DNA of 64,000 nt. Origin: Azolla caroliniana (taxonomy: Eukaryota > Polypodiophyta). The notes beneath the pieces were generated by a model. That model had not been told where the DNA came from, did not search any database, and saw only the letters and a program-made list of their open reading frames with translations. Location of the stretch: assembly GCA_043228905.1 (NCBI GenBank), contig JBHGNT010000007.1, positions 18,414,001 to 18,478,000 on the forward strand. The letters run 5' to 3'. Shown here one piece after another: positions 35,416 through 48,192 of the stretch (positions are counted from its first letter, which is position 1; every line of letters begins with the position of its first letter). A program made the translations under genes and the position numbers.

Positions 35416-37360
35416 TTGAATGAATGAAATGGATTCTTCTAGAGTTGCAAGAGAATTTTTTGTTATGCATCATTTGTATTTTTGTAATTATAGGAAGGCT
35501 AATTTTTCTATAATCTTCTTATAATGTGGTTGGAGGGGGAAATTGTTAGTGGTAAATGGGGCATTGGACACCTACTTGTTATTAATTTTATAGAGTGCGA
35601 ACAAGGTCACAAAGAGGGGATGGGCAAATATTCAATCGAAGGTGTGCAAAATGAAGATTGAGAGCATGATTCGATCTTCTTCGCGTCATCCATCAATCCC
35701 TTCTTGTGCAATAATTAAACGACAACACATTGGCATCATTGTCTCTATCACTAGCTACGTGCAATCAAGTTTTGGTGGTTAATTTTGCTTTGTTGAGCTA
35801 AAGAATTCCAGGATTTTTCTCTCTCTCTCTTTTCCATAACATTGTAGTCTATCTAGAGTGAAACCTTGTTGAACATTTTTATCCGCAGATAGTGAATAAT
35901 TTTCTAGACTTGGTCCCATGGTTTTAAAGATAAACAAAAGTTGTTGGTGTATTTCACATTAAATTTATTTTGTTGTTTATCATAAATAACTTGCATACGA
36001 TCATATTTGTTTCCTAACCAAGTAGCAATAGTATATGATGATGAGTTCTTGGACAAAGGTGGTGATGATGAGGTTTTGATACGATGAGTAATGTTATTCT
36101 GAGTGGGTTTTTTATTCAAAGTACCCTCAAGTAATGGATGATGAATGGAAGAATGTGTTATTTATCTTGTTAATTGTCCTCCTAGGTAAACTCCTTCAAA
36201 ATCATTAGCAATGTGATGACAAAACCTCTAATCATTAGTAAATATTAATCAATGCACATCAGTAGTTTTCCAAGTGACCACAACTATTGAGCAAATGAAA
36301 ACCATATTACCGGTTTTGGATCAAGGTGCAATGACTTTGCGATCCTCCTCGTCGATAATGTCTCTTCTCTTTATAAAATGTATCCAACTTATGATCATTT
36401 ATTGATAGCTTCTTTATGATTGGATTGGTAAGGAATTCTATTCTTCTTGTCTACATGATGGGTGGTAGGTAATATATTACATTAAGGTATTCTTCAAGCA
36501 TACTCTGATTAGGCCTACCCATTCCCCATTATATATATACATATGTATATGGTTTCTTCCTTTTCCATTCTAAGTATGCAAGAGATAAGGTAAAACAAGC
36601 TTAAGAGCTTTAGGCTTAGGTCCTGATTATGAACCACAAATAACATTCACATCTTTTTCAGGTGGAGACTGGAGTGCAGGCATTCACATAGATTGCATCC
36701 ATGCATACAGAAAATGGCTCTCTAACTCATAACAAGGATTTAACTTATCCCACATTCAAAAGTCTCACACTAAATAAAGCTTATAAATAACCACAGGAAG
36801 GCTGACTTAACTCAGCGATGAGGATTCATGGTGCACAACAGCATAGCCTACCTGTGATAGTAGCTTGATTACACAAGAAGACATGGTTGCACCCAATTCT
36901 GAGCTTCATGCTTTTTGACACCAAATAATAGAATCTGAAGAAGATTGGACTATAATTGTATGTTATATATAGAGATGATATTTGGGAGGAATCTAAACCT
37001 CTCCAATAAAATTACTATATGTCACGGAGATGGTAATTGTGTGCTATGGAGATGGAGTTGATTGAATAAAATTACTATATGTCACGGAGATGGTAATTGT
37101 GTGCTATGGAGATGGAGTTGATTGAATGTTGTTCACCTTTGTGACATAATATGACCATGACCGGAACAACTTTCGCAATTGTTTGATTTTGTCATCGGAA
37201 TGAACCAACATAGAATCCAAAGCGCAAAGACATCTTATTGTTATTGTGCATAATTGCTAATAACCGCAAGTCTAACGATACATTGTGCAAGTGTAATTGA
37301 GAGATGCAAGAAATCGATCTTAAACACTTTGGTTTTTCCATGCCAAGTGATTGTGGAATG
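35416..37360. repeat. Segmental duplication, copy 2 (partner 17290-19250)
   Basis: This is the direct-orientation partner of the block at 17.3 kb. It includes a family A unit and, unlike its partner, an internal 60-bp tandem duplication (37006-37065 and 37066-37125). Confidence 0.85.
36809..36915 (+). ncRNA. Family A small RNA unit A6 (box C/D-like)
   Basis: USE ATCCCACAT at 36747-36755, 25 bp, TTATAAAT at 36781, and a start about 28 nt on. Boxes are ATGAGGA (C) and CTGA (D), with C' weakened to AAGAAGA. A T5 run lies at 36912-36916. It is the duplicate of A1. Confidence 0.5.
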
Positions 37361-38826
37361 GGGGGTTTCCACAAGAGAGCCACAATACTTGATGGAAAGC
37401 GGCCTACAAAACAATGATTATAAACTCAGATATCACATTTGGATGGATGGATGGGATCATCATGTTTGTTGAGTTCATAACCAAAGATCATATATACTAT
37501 ATCCCCCAAGTACATCGACCGGCACCCATGGCTGGGACAAGGTGAGGTTGTTAGTTCTAATATTATTACACTAAGGCATGGTACTTAGAGGTTATTCATG
37601 ACTTTAAATTTGTTTTCCCAGTTCAGATACTGAAACTCGGGGTCGTGAGTCCGATACATTGGGCCATTCGCTCCAATAAGGAAAGGGTGATAATATTAAG
37701 GAGAAGATCAATCATATAGGTTTGCCATTAACTACTAATTCTAACTTGAGCTTGAGCCATGGGAGCAATAAGAGAAAAGGTTTTAAAAGCTTTAGACTCA
37801 AGTGCTTATTACCATGATTATTCTTGAAGACATGTTACATTGATTTATTAGCTTACTATATTATACTCTTATGAAGATTCTACAATTATACATTGTGGAA
37901 ATGGTCTTTGGAAGGTGGAGATCAAGATGAGGAATCCAAACTTCAATTGTATGAGTTATGGAGATGGCCTTTCGATGGATAACAAAAGAAGTAAATCGAA
38001 ATATGTTCAAGGACAATGAAACAAGTCTAGCACAATTTAAATATGGCTAGAAAACAATAATGGAACATTAGCCATTCTCTTTGAACAACGAGTGACTCAA
38101 TTGAGTTATACATTTTTGACATGCTAATAATGTTTCATTATGTGTCCTAACAATGAGTGAGTCAAAGGACCCATTAGTCACAAACAAAATGAGATTAGGA
38201 ATGGGCGTAATATCATATCTTCTAGCAATTACATAAGAAAAAGGATCAATAGATCATCAAGTGATTTGCACTCTACATGAGGAAATCAGTCACCATAGCC
38301 TTTGTAAGGAATTAGAATTAAGATAATTTGATGTCCCAAGAATTAATAGAACTTCTCTACTGAGTGTTAAATCATTGAGGTACCGAAAATGCCTCATTTA
38401 ATGCAAATCATCAAGATAATTGTTGGAAGAAGAAATCGAAAACAATGTGGAAAAACCAAGAGTAGCATAGCTTCTTGCAAATTTTCTCAATTACATGGGT
38501 ACACTGTGTCATTAGTGCATTAAATAGTGAATATGCACTATAACATGAAAGAAGTGCAGCCTCATGTTTTGATTCTACCATGGTTTCATTTCATCAACAC
38601 ATCAAGCAATCATAAAACTTCTTTTGGTCGTCGATCATAATATGTGTGTCGCGACAAATCGCAAATCAATAAACTCTTCCCATCCAGATCTTCAAGGTAC
38701 TGAACTCGATATTGTGAAACACTAATGTTTCATTATTATGCAACCTAAGCATGGGCTATATAGAGATGACAAAGTTTAATAATTATGAGGTTTCAATCGC
38801 TCCATTTGTTTGTGGTACCCAAACAA

Positions 38827-39200
38827 AGTATGTATGGAGGTCTTTGATTCCTCAATAGTGATCTCCATCTCCATGACATTACAGGTAGTAGTCCAATCTC
38901 ATCCATACATACAGAGAGAGCTTATGGAAGGCAAAAAATAAGCTCAGAAATGTATGTATGGAGGTCTTTGATTCCTCAATAGTGATCTCCATCTCCATGA
39001 CAATAGTAGTCCAATCTCATCCATACATACAGAGAGAGCTTATGGAAGGCAAAAAATAAGCTCAGAAATGTATGTATGGAGGTCTTTGATTCCTCAATAG
39101 TGATCACCATCTCCATGACAATACAGGTAGTAGTCCAATCTCATCCATACATACAGAGAGAACTTATGGAAGGCATAAAAATAAGCTCAGAAATTAGTGC
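38827..39200. repeat. Three-copy tandem repeat, about 118-122 bp
   Basis: Units begin at about 38829, 38951 and 39069 with TGTATGTATGGAGGTC and end in AAATAAGCTCAGAAA. The unit is the 3' flank and last 20 nt of a family A gene (box D and T-run), so the box D end has been triplicated in front of A7. Confidence 0.85.
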
Positions 39201-39279
39201 AACATGTCTTCATTAGTTAGTCCTGACAGAACTGGAGCCGGGCCTGGCTGCCATGCACCGATCTCCTCATTGCTGATTG
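39178..39279 (-). ncRNA. Family A small RNA unit A7 (box C/D-like)
   Basis: USE ATCCCACAT (39333-39341 complement), 25 bp, TTATAAAT (39299-39306), and a start near 39279. Boxes ATGAGGA, ATGAAGA and CTGA, hairpin GGCAGCC-AGGCC-CGGCT, and a T5 run at the end. Every element of the family is present. Confidence 0.58.
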
Positions 39280-39487
39280 GAAAGGTATGTTCTTGACTAA
39301 TTTATAAGCTTGATTTAGTTTAGGACTTATGAATGTGGGATAAATTTAGATAGGAATTTCTGAGTGCTGATCTCGTGGCTCAACCTCAGATTGGAATTAG
39401 TGATTATTGACAGTACATTATATATATATATATATATATGCGCCATTTTCTCCTTAACATTACCCTTGCCTTATATGTCAAACTCTT

Positions 39488-39509
39488 CCTAAACCCTAAA
39501 CCCTAAATG
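39488..39509. repeat. Interstitial telomere-like repeat at a rearrangement junction
   Basis: CCTAAACCCTAAACCCTAAA is nearly three plant telomere units (CCCTAAA). To its left the sequence matches 28.40-28.46 kb directly. To its right it matches 26.64-26.74 kb in inverted orientation. Confidence 0.85.
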
Positions 39510-40254
39510 GTTCTGAGAGATTTCATGAGGAACGCAATAATAACGGTTCTGGCTGATTTCTGATGATAGTATTGGTACTTATCAATCTTGACTCCAATGT
39601 GCTTCTTGACATGAAAACAATCCGTTATCAAATATTTTGAGCTACATTTGAATGTTTTTTCCATACCTTTCACTGTGCATATAAATGCCATTGTATCAAA
39701 CAAATCATATTTGTACAGTTCTCCACACCCTATTGTATTATCATTCATATATGAACATGCCACTAGTGTATGTGTGGAAAATCATGTATTGGGGCTGAAT
39801 ATCGCCAAGTTCCATGCAACAATTTGTCCTTATCTCTTACATACTTCGAATGGAAAAGGTAGGAACTATATACATATGTGTTTGAATATATATATAATGG
39901 GAATTTTGTAGGCCTAATGAGTCTGAGGATGCTTGAAGAAGACCTCGATTTAATAGATTACATTACCATCCATCATGGAGACATGGGGAATGGAAATTGT
40001 CACTAATCCAATCTTTCATAAGAAGCCAATTAAAAATGATCATAAGTAAGCTAGATTCATTATTTGAAGACAAGACACATTACAGAAGAGGAGCATAAAG
40101 GTATAATTACACTTTGTATCCAGAAACATGTAACAAGATTTTCATTTGCTTGATTAGCTCTGATCACATGGGAGCCTAATTCCTTGCGAGGCTATCGCGA
40201 CCATAGCTATTAGGATTCCCATGAGAACATAGTTACCATTGAAGGACAATTGAA

Positions 40255-40363
40255 TTAGAGGGGAAGCACATGATCAATCGGCATACTCGATTTAGCTATG
40301 GTTATAGGATTTCTTCCTTCAATTTATAGGGTTTATTAATTTTACAGTTGTTGAATGTGGGAT
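40255..40363 (-). promoter_or_regulatory. Family B Pol III-type promoter unit, intact
   Basis: USE ATCCCACAT (40355-40363 complement), 26 bp, TATAAATT (40321-40328), then about 30 nt to the conserved core CGAGTATGCCGATTGATCA. The spacing is that of plant Pol III snRNA promoters. The RNA driven by it is unknown, and no clear T-run marks an end. Confidence 0.45.
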
Positions 40364-40821
40364 AAGTTAAATGCCATTGTTTCCTGATGCATACAAGCAA
40401 GCCTAGTAGAACTAGTCGCTACAAATACTACTCAGAATTCATTGTCTGGTGCCAATTTCTCGCATTATATATCGATATGCTCCATACATGTATCTACTAC
40501 TAGCATTGATCACATTTTTCGTCTGATTTTCACTTGTAATACCAAGTTTAATGCAAAAAACTTGATGGTTGCAGCATGATTCCACTATAGTTCCGATCCT
40601 GATCTTCAAGGAATTGAGCTTCATATTGTGTGACATGCTAATGTTTCATTATGCAACCTAAGCACAGGCAGAGATGACAAAGTTTAATTGTGAGGCTCTT
40701 TGTGGTTCCAAATTTTGGGAGTTATTGATCCCTCATAGTGATCTCCATCTCCATGACATACAGTTAGTAGTAGTCCAATCAATCTTCTCCATACATAGAA
40801 TGAATGAGGCTATGGAAGGCA

Positions 40822-40922
40822 AAATAAGCTCAGAAATGGGTGCAATATATGTCTTCACTGGTAATCAAGTTAGTTCTGCAGCCGGGCATGGCTGCCATGC
40901 ACCGATCTCTTCATTGCTGATC
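40822..40922 (-). ncRNA. Family A small RNA unit A8 (left edge of the 3.4-kb array)
   Basis: USE ATCCCACAT (40977-40985 complement), 25 bp, ATATATAT TATA (40942-40951), and a start near 40922. Boxes ATGAAGA, GTGAAGA and CTGA, hairpin GGCAGCC-ATGCC-CGGCTGC, and a T4 run at 40821-40824. Its promoter half matches that of A9-A11, while its RNA 3' half differs from them. Confidence 0.55.
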
Positions 40923-41175
40923 AAAATCCTTTGTTCTTGACTAATATATATGCTTGCTTTAATTTGAGACTTCTGAATGTGGGATAAATGTAGATAGGGA
41001 AGCCATTGTCTGGATGCACCTTCCACACACACTCTGCACTTTCTCAAGCCCTGAGTCTAAAAAGCTTTTCAACATTTCCTGTTTTTGCTATCTCATGGCT
41101 CAAGATCAGAGATTTGAACTAGTGATTATTGACAGTACAGCATATGCACTTTAATTTACATGTTATGTTTTGGTA

Positions 41176-41214
41176 AGTGTGTATGTATGTATGTATGTAT
41201 GTATGTATGTATGT
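41176..41214. repeat. (GTAT)n microsatellite in array unit 1
   Basis: About nine GTAT units lie here, against two or three in the same place in units 2 to 4. This accounts for most of the 14-bp length difference. Confidence 0.9.
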
Positions 41215-41345
41215 CTACATGTACATGGTGCTGCTATGGATGTATAATATGTATGTCACATGTGTTTGAGATGTCCCACATGCAAAGACAGACAGAAACC
41301 CTAATGCAATATATAAAACTATGGGAGGGACATCCATTTCTCTTT

Positions 41346-41411
41346 GTCCCCTTCGGGGGGACATCATTGGTTCATGGCATCGACATGTGAAGCAATTGTG
41401 AAATTTCTTTT
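41346..41411 (+). ncRNA. U6-headed chimeric unit, array unit 1
   Basis: USE TGTCCCACATG (41272-41282) and ATATATAAAA (about 41309-41318) precede GTCCCCTTCGGGGGGACATC, the U6 5' hairpin with an added pair and one extra G. After ACATC the sequence leaves U6 and continues into unrelated repeat sequence up to TTTT at 41408-41411. It is not a U6 gene, because ACAGAGA and everything after it are missing. It could yield a Pol III transcript of about 66 nt. Confidence 0.45.
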
Positions 41412-44258
41412 GGTCGTTGATTGTAATATATGTCATGACAAATCAACTCTCCCCATCCCAATCTTCAAGGTACTCATGAGCTCAACACTATGACATGCTA
41501 ATGTTTCATTATGCAGCCTAAATCACTAATCGGATTGACTCTTCCCATCATGATGGTCAAGGAACTAAGCTTGATATTGTGACATGCTAATGTGTCATTA
41601 TAGAGGACAAAGTTTAAAATTGTGAGAGGTTTTCAATCGCTCCATTTGCTTGTGGTTCCAATTTGGGAGGTTTTTTATTCCTCGTTGTGATCTCCATCTT
41701 CATGGCTTCTTTTTTTCCAAAAACCATCTCCATGGCATTCAATAAGAGGACTTATGGTATGGAAAGGAATTTTTGGAAAAGTAAGAGAATAGGCTCAAAA
41801 ATTGATGATCCATACTTCTTCACCAATAATCAAGCTTTTGTTGCTAGGTCGCTATACATTATTCTCCTCATTGCTACTTATAAGCTGTATTTAGTTTGAG
41901 ATATTTGAATGTTGGATAAGTTAAACTCTTTGTTATTCGTTAGGAAGCCATTTTTTGGATGCACCTTCCATACCCTACACTTCTCAAGACATGAGTCTAA
42001 ATAGCTTTTTAGCAGTTTCTTCTTACTGATCTCGTGATTTAGATAATGAGAAAATAGCTCATGTTTTCTTATCTTCCATTTGAACTTAGCAAATAGATTT
42101 AAGGAAGCCATACCATAGTTTTTTGGGGGGGGCACCTACCCAATATGACAATCTAATTGAATTTTGGGATTTACATTTTATGCATGTGATTTTGAAGGCA
42201 AGTTAGTATACTTATATTCATTGTAGGTGCCAATTTAATAAGAACAAGTTAAATGAAACTTATTTCTACATTCTACCCTTTTTAATCTAGCATAGCCATA
42301 AACATGGCTAATTGAATTTTTTTGGGAGAATTTTCTCGTGACTCATGCACTCACATGGTCATCTTCCTTGTGATTCTAGGAATTTTTACGTGCTCTTCCT
42401 CTTCATGTGATAGCAACACACGAGCCTTTGTGTGGTGTAACACGTAAACCTTCTATGTGTCGCAACTACCAATATCCCTCGGCATTTGGAAACAACTTTA
42501 CCCAAAGGGCTTAAGATTCCATCCAACTAGGTACCTAGGGACTCGATATCATGATTTCGACTCCCCCCATCCATCCATTTTCTTTTACTTGTATTTTGTT
42601 GTCCAAGACTAAGATTTGTTATCTTAATAATTGTGCCACGAACCTCATGAAATCATCAAGACGTTCTGATGTTGAACACCACAATGTGAGGATCTCAAAT
42701 TCTGTCTCGCGAAAAATTAAGAGAATAATTCACGTAGATGCTTTTGTTGTGCATAATTAAGAGAATAGTGGGCAAAGCTCAAAAATGTGTGCACAACAGA
42801 AGCTCTTTTTATTTCAAGACCTTTTTATGTGGGATAAGTTAAACTTTTGTCATTAGTTAGGAACCCATTTTTTTAGATGCACCTTCCATACCTGACACTT
42901 CTCAAGATTTGAGTGTAAAGCTGTTTAATACGGTTAGATTACATGATGACACATTAGCTTCACACAATACCAAGCTTGATTCCTCGAAGAGATTGAACAA
43001 ACTTGATTGCTATCCACCTTCGTGACATATTTCTTATGAACTTATGACCAATTACCATAGCAGCTATCACAATTGTTTCATTTAATGTTGATCCAATGAA
43101 TCAATGTAGATTCAAAGCCCAAACACCTCTTCGTAGTATATACTAAATGCAAGAAGAAAGCATTGTGCACCTGTAGCTGTGAGAAATTTTGGAAGCTATG
43201 TTACACTTGGTTTTTCCACATTGAGTGGTTGTGGGATGTGGGTTTCAACAAACAAGCAACGAACTTTGTATCGATAATCTCAAGGCAACGATCATAAGGT
43301 CACATTCATGTGATCTTCATCTCTATCTTCATGTTCTTGTGTCGTTCCCAACATCTCCTCCCGTTGCTCCCAACTTCCTGAGTTTCTAGCCCCGTCACTT
43401 CCGGTTCCAAGTTTGTAGCCCGTCGCTCGTAGCCCCATCATCCATGCTCTATCCGAGTCCGTGGTTCGTGTGTCCATGATAGTAATGTTTCATTATGTAT
43501 CCTAACAATGAGTGGGCTAAAGGACCAATAAGTCACAAACAAAATGAGCCCAGAAATGGATGCAAAAGCATGTCTTCAAGCAATTACATAAGTAGAGGAT
43601 CAATAGATCAACAAGAAAATTGCAATACGGATGAGTAAACAAGTAATGCAATTTCATTCATTGAACAACTATGGTCACTATTGCCTATAGCCTTGTAAGG
43701 AATTTGAAATTTAGGTCTTTTGATGTCCCAATAATTATTAATAGAGCTTTTCTATCAGCGATAAATCATAGAGGAATCAAAATGCCTTGTTGAATGCAAA
43801 ATCACTAGGAGAACTTTCGAAAGAAGAACTAGAAAACAATTTAGGAAAACGAAGAGTAGCATAGCTTCTTGCATTTCTCAATTACATCCCTACAATGTGG
43901 CATTCTTGCATTGTGTGAATATGCACAAAAAATACAAAAGAGGTGCTTTCGACACATCAAGCAATTGTAAAGCTTCTTTTGATCGTTGCACAAGAAATCG
44001 CAAATCGATCAACTCTTCCGATCCGAACTGAACTTGAGATTGCGACACACGGAATGTTTCATTATGCAACCTAAGCATGGGCTCTATAGAGAGGACAAAG
44101 TTTAATAATTATGAGGTTTCATTTGCTCCATTTGTTTGTGGTATGAAAATTGGAAGGTCTTTCATTCCTCAATAGTTATCTCCATCTCCATTACATACAA
44201 GTTACTTAGTAGTAGTCCAATCAGTCTTCTCCATACATAGCAATAGTTATGGAAGGCA

Positions 44259-44359
44259 AAATAAGCTCAGAAATGTGTGCAATGTATCTTCACTAGTAAT
44301 CAAGGTAATTCTGCAGCCAGGCTTGGCTGCCATGCACTCTGATCTCTTCATTGCTGATC
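44259..44359 (-). ncRNA. Family A small RNA unit A9 (hybrid copy)
   Basis: USE ATCCCACAT (44414-44422 complement) and an ATATATAT TATA (44380-44388). Boxes ATGAAGA, GTGAAGA and CTGA, hairpin GGCAGCC-AAGCC-TGGCTGC, and a T4 run. The RNA body is A12-like while the promoter is A8-like, so this is a recombinant gene. Confidence 0.55.
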
Positions 44360-44769
44360 AGAGTCCTTTGTTCTTGACTAATATATATGCTTGCTTTAAT
44401 TTGAGACTTCTGAATGTGGGATAAATGTAGATAGGGAAGCCATTGTCTGGATGCACCTTCCACACACACTCTGCACTTTCTCAAGACCTGAGTCTAAAAA
44501 GCTTTTCAACATTTCCTGTTTTTGCTATCTCATAGCTCAATATCAGAGATTTGAACTAGTGATTATTGACAGTACAGCATATGCACTTTAATTTACATGT
44601 TATGTTTTGGTAAGTGTATATGTATAATGTATGTATGTCTACATGTACATGGTGCTGCTATGGATGTATAATATGTATGTCACATGTGTTTGAGGTGTCC
44701 CACATGCAAAGACAGACAGAAACCCTAATGCAATATATAAAACTATGGGAGGGACATCCATTTCTCTTT

Positions 44770-44834
44770 GTCCCCTTCGGGGGACATCATTGGTTCATGG
44801 CATCGACATGTGAAGCAATTGTGAAATTTCTTTT
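44770..44834 (+). ncRNA. U6-headed chimeric unit, array unit 2
   Basis: USE GTGTCCCACATG (44696-44707), a telo-box-like AAACCCTAA between USE and TATA, ATATATAAAA at about 44733, hairpin GTCCCCTTCGGGGGACATC from 44770, foreign body, TTTT at 44831-44834. The predicted transcript is 65 nt. The TATA-to-start distance (about 36 bp) is a few bp longer than in the true U6 genes. Confidence 0.45.
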
Positions 44835-47681
44835 GGTCGTTGATCGTTATATATGTCATGACAAATCAACTCTCCCCATCCCAATCTTCAAGGTACTCAT
44901 GAGCTCAACACTATGACATGCTAATGTTTCATTATGCAGCCTAAATCACCAATCGGATTGACTCTTCCCATCATGATGGTCAAGGAACTAAGCTTGATAT
45001 TGTGACATGCTAATGTGTCATTATAGAGGACAAAGTTTAAAATTGTGAGAGGTTTTCAATCGCTCCATTTGCTTGTGGTTCCAATTTGGGAGGTTTTTTA
45101 TTCCTCGTTGTGATCTCCATCTTCATGGCTTCTTTTTTTCCAAAAACCATCTCCATGGCATTCAATAAGAGGACTTATGGTATGGAAAGGAATTTTTGGA
45201 AAAGTAAGAGAATAGGCTCAAAAATTGATGATCCATACTTCTTCACCAATAATCAAGCTTTTGTTGCTAGGTCGCTATACATTATTCTCCTCATTGCTAC
45301 TTATAAGCTGTATTTAGTTTGAGATATTTGAATGTTGGATAAGTTAAACTCTTTGTTATTCGTTAGGAAGCCATTTTTTGGATGCACCTTCCATACCCTA
45401 CACTTCTCAAGACATGAGTCTAAATAGCTTTTTAGCAGTTTCTTCTTACTGATCTCGTGATTTAGATAATGAGAAAATAGCTCATGTTTTCTTATCTTCC
45501 ATTTGAACTTAGCAAATAGATTTAAGGAAGCCATACCATAGTTTTTTGGGGGGGGCACCTACCCAATATGACAATCTAATTGAATTTTGGGATTTACATT
45601 TTATGCATGTGATTTTGAAGGCAAGTTAGTATACTTATATTCATTGTAGGTGCCAATTTAATAAGAACAAGTTAAATGAAACTTATTTCTACATTCTACC
45701 CTTTTTAATCTAGCATAGCCATAAACATGGCTAATTGAATTTTTTTGGGAGAATTTTCTCGTGACTCATGCACTCACATGGTCATCTTCCTTGTGATTCT
45801 AGGAATTTTTACGTGCTCTTCCTCTTCATGTGATAGCAACACACGAGCCTTTGTGTGGTGTAACACGTAAACCTTCTATGTGTCGCAACTACCAATATCC
45901 CTCGGCATTTGGAAACAACTTTACCCAAAGGGCTTAAGATTCCATCCAACTAGGTACCTAGGGACTCGATATCATGATTTCGACTCCCCCCATCCATCCA
46001 TTTTCTTTTACTTGTATTTTGTTGTCCAAGACTAAGATTTGTTATCTTAATAATTGTGCCACGAACCTCATGAAATCATCAAGACGTTCTGATGTTGAAC
46101 ACCACAATGTGAGGATCTCAAATTCTGTCTCGCGAAAAATTAAGAGAATAATTCACGTAGATGCTTTTGTTGTGCATAATTAAGAGAATAGTGGGCAAAG
46201 CTCAAAAATGTGTGCACAACAGAAGCTCTTTTTATTTCAAGACCTTTTTATGTGGGATAAGTTAAACTTTTGTCATTAGTTAGGAACCCATTTTTTTAGA
46301 TGCACCTTCCATACCTGACACTTCTCAAGATTTGAGTGTAAAGCTGTTTAATACGGTTAGATTACATGATGACACATTAGCTTCACACAATACCAAGCTT
46401 GATTCCTCGAAGAGATTGAACAAACTTGATTGCTATCCACCTTCGTGACATATTTCTTATGAACTTATGACCAATTACCATAGCAGCTATCACAATTGTT
46501 TCATTTAATGTTGATCCAATGAATCAATGTAGATTCAAAGCCCAAACACCTCTTCGTAGTATATACTAAATGCAAGAAGAAAGCATTGTGCACCTGTAGC
46601 TGTGAGAAATTTTGGAAGCTATGTTACACTTGGTTTTTCCACATTGAGTGGTTGTGGGATGTGGGTTTCAACAAACAAGCAACGAACTTTGTATCGATAA
46701 TCTCAAGGCAACGATCATAAGGTCACATTCATGTGATCTTCATCTCTATCTTCATGTTCTTGTGTCGTTCCCAACATCTCCTCCCGTTGCTCCCAACTTC
46801 CTGAGTTTCTAGCCCCGTCACTTCCGGTTCCAAGTTTGTAGCCCGTCGCTCGTAGCCCCATCATCCATGCTCTATCCGAGTCCGTGGTTCGTGTGTCCAT
46901 GATAGTAATGTTTCATTATGTATCCTAACAATGAGTGGGCTAAAGGACCAATAAGTCACAAACAAAATGAGCCCAGAAATGGATGCAAAAGCATGTCTTC
47001 AAGCAATTACATAAGTAGAGGATCAATAGATCAACAAGAAAATTGCAATACGGATGAGTAAACAAGTAATGCAATTTCATTCATTGAACAACTATGGTCA
47101 CTATTGCCTATAGCCTTGTAAGGAATTTGAAATTTAGGTCTTTTGATGTCCCAATAATTATTAATAGAGCTTTTCTATCAGCGATAAATCATAGAGGAAT
47201 CAAAATGCCTTGTTGAATGCAAAATCACTAGGAGAACTTTCGAAAGAAGAACTAGAAAACAATTTAGGAAAACGAAGAGTAGCATAGCTTCTTGCATTTC
47301 TCAATTACATCCCTACAATGTGGCATTCTTGCATTGTGTGAATATGCACAAAAAATACAAAAGAGGTGCTTTCGACACATCAAGCAATTGTAAAGCTTCT
47401 TTTGATCGTTGCACAAGAAATCGCAAATCGATCAACTCTTCCGATCCGAACTGAACTTGAGATTGCGACACACGGAATGTTTCATTATGCAACCTAAGCA
47501 TGGGCTCTATAGAGAGGACAAAGTTTAATAATTATGAGGTTTCATTTGCTCCATTTGTTTGTGGTATGAAAATTGGAAGGTCTTTCATTCCTCAATAGTT
47601 ATCTCCATCTCCATTACATACAAGTTACTTAGTAGTAGTCCAATCAGTCTTCTCCATACATAGCAATAGTTATGGAAGGCA

Positions 47682-47782
47682 AAATAAGCTCAGAAATGTG
47701 TGCAATGTATCTTCACTAGTAATCAAGGTAATTCTGCAGCCAGGCTTGGCTGCCATGCACTCTGATCTCTTCATTGCTGATC
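47682..47782 (-). ncRNA. Family A small RNA unit A10
   Basis: It is identical to A9 by eye, one module (3,423 bp) further right, with the same promoter, boxes C, C' and D, and T4 end. Confidence 0.55.
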
Positions 47783-48192
47783 AGAGTCCTTTGTTCTTGA
47801 CTAATATATATGCTTGCTTTAATTTGAGACTTCTGAATGTGGGATAAATGTAGATAGGGAAGCCATTGTCTGGATGCACCTTCCACACACACTCTGCACT
47901 TTCTCAAGACCTGAGTCTAAAAAGCTTTTCAACATTTCCTGTTTTTGCTATCTCATAGCTCAATATCAGAGATTTGAACTAGTGATTATTGACAGTACAG
48001 CATATGCACTTTAATTTACATGTTATGTTTTGGTAAGTGTATATGTATAATGTATGTATGTCTACATGTACATGGTGCTGCTATGGATGTATAATATGTA
48101 TGTCACATGTGTTTGAGGTGTCCCACATGCAAAGACAGACAGAAACCCTAATGCAATATATAAAACTATGGGAGGGACATCCATTTCTCTTT

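Noticed and set aside
41346-41411. Functional U6 gene in the array
   Set aside because: Only the 5' hairpin is U6. The ACAGAGA box and the U4-pairing region are missing, so it is listed as a chimera.
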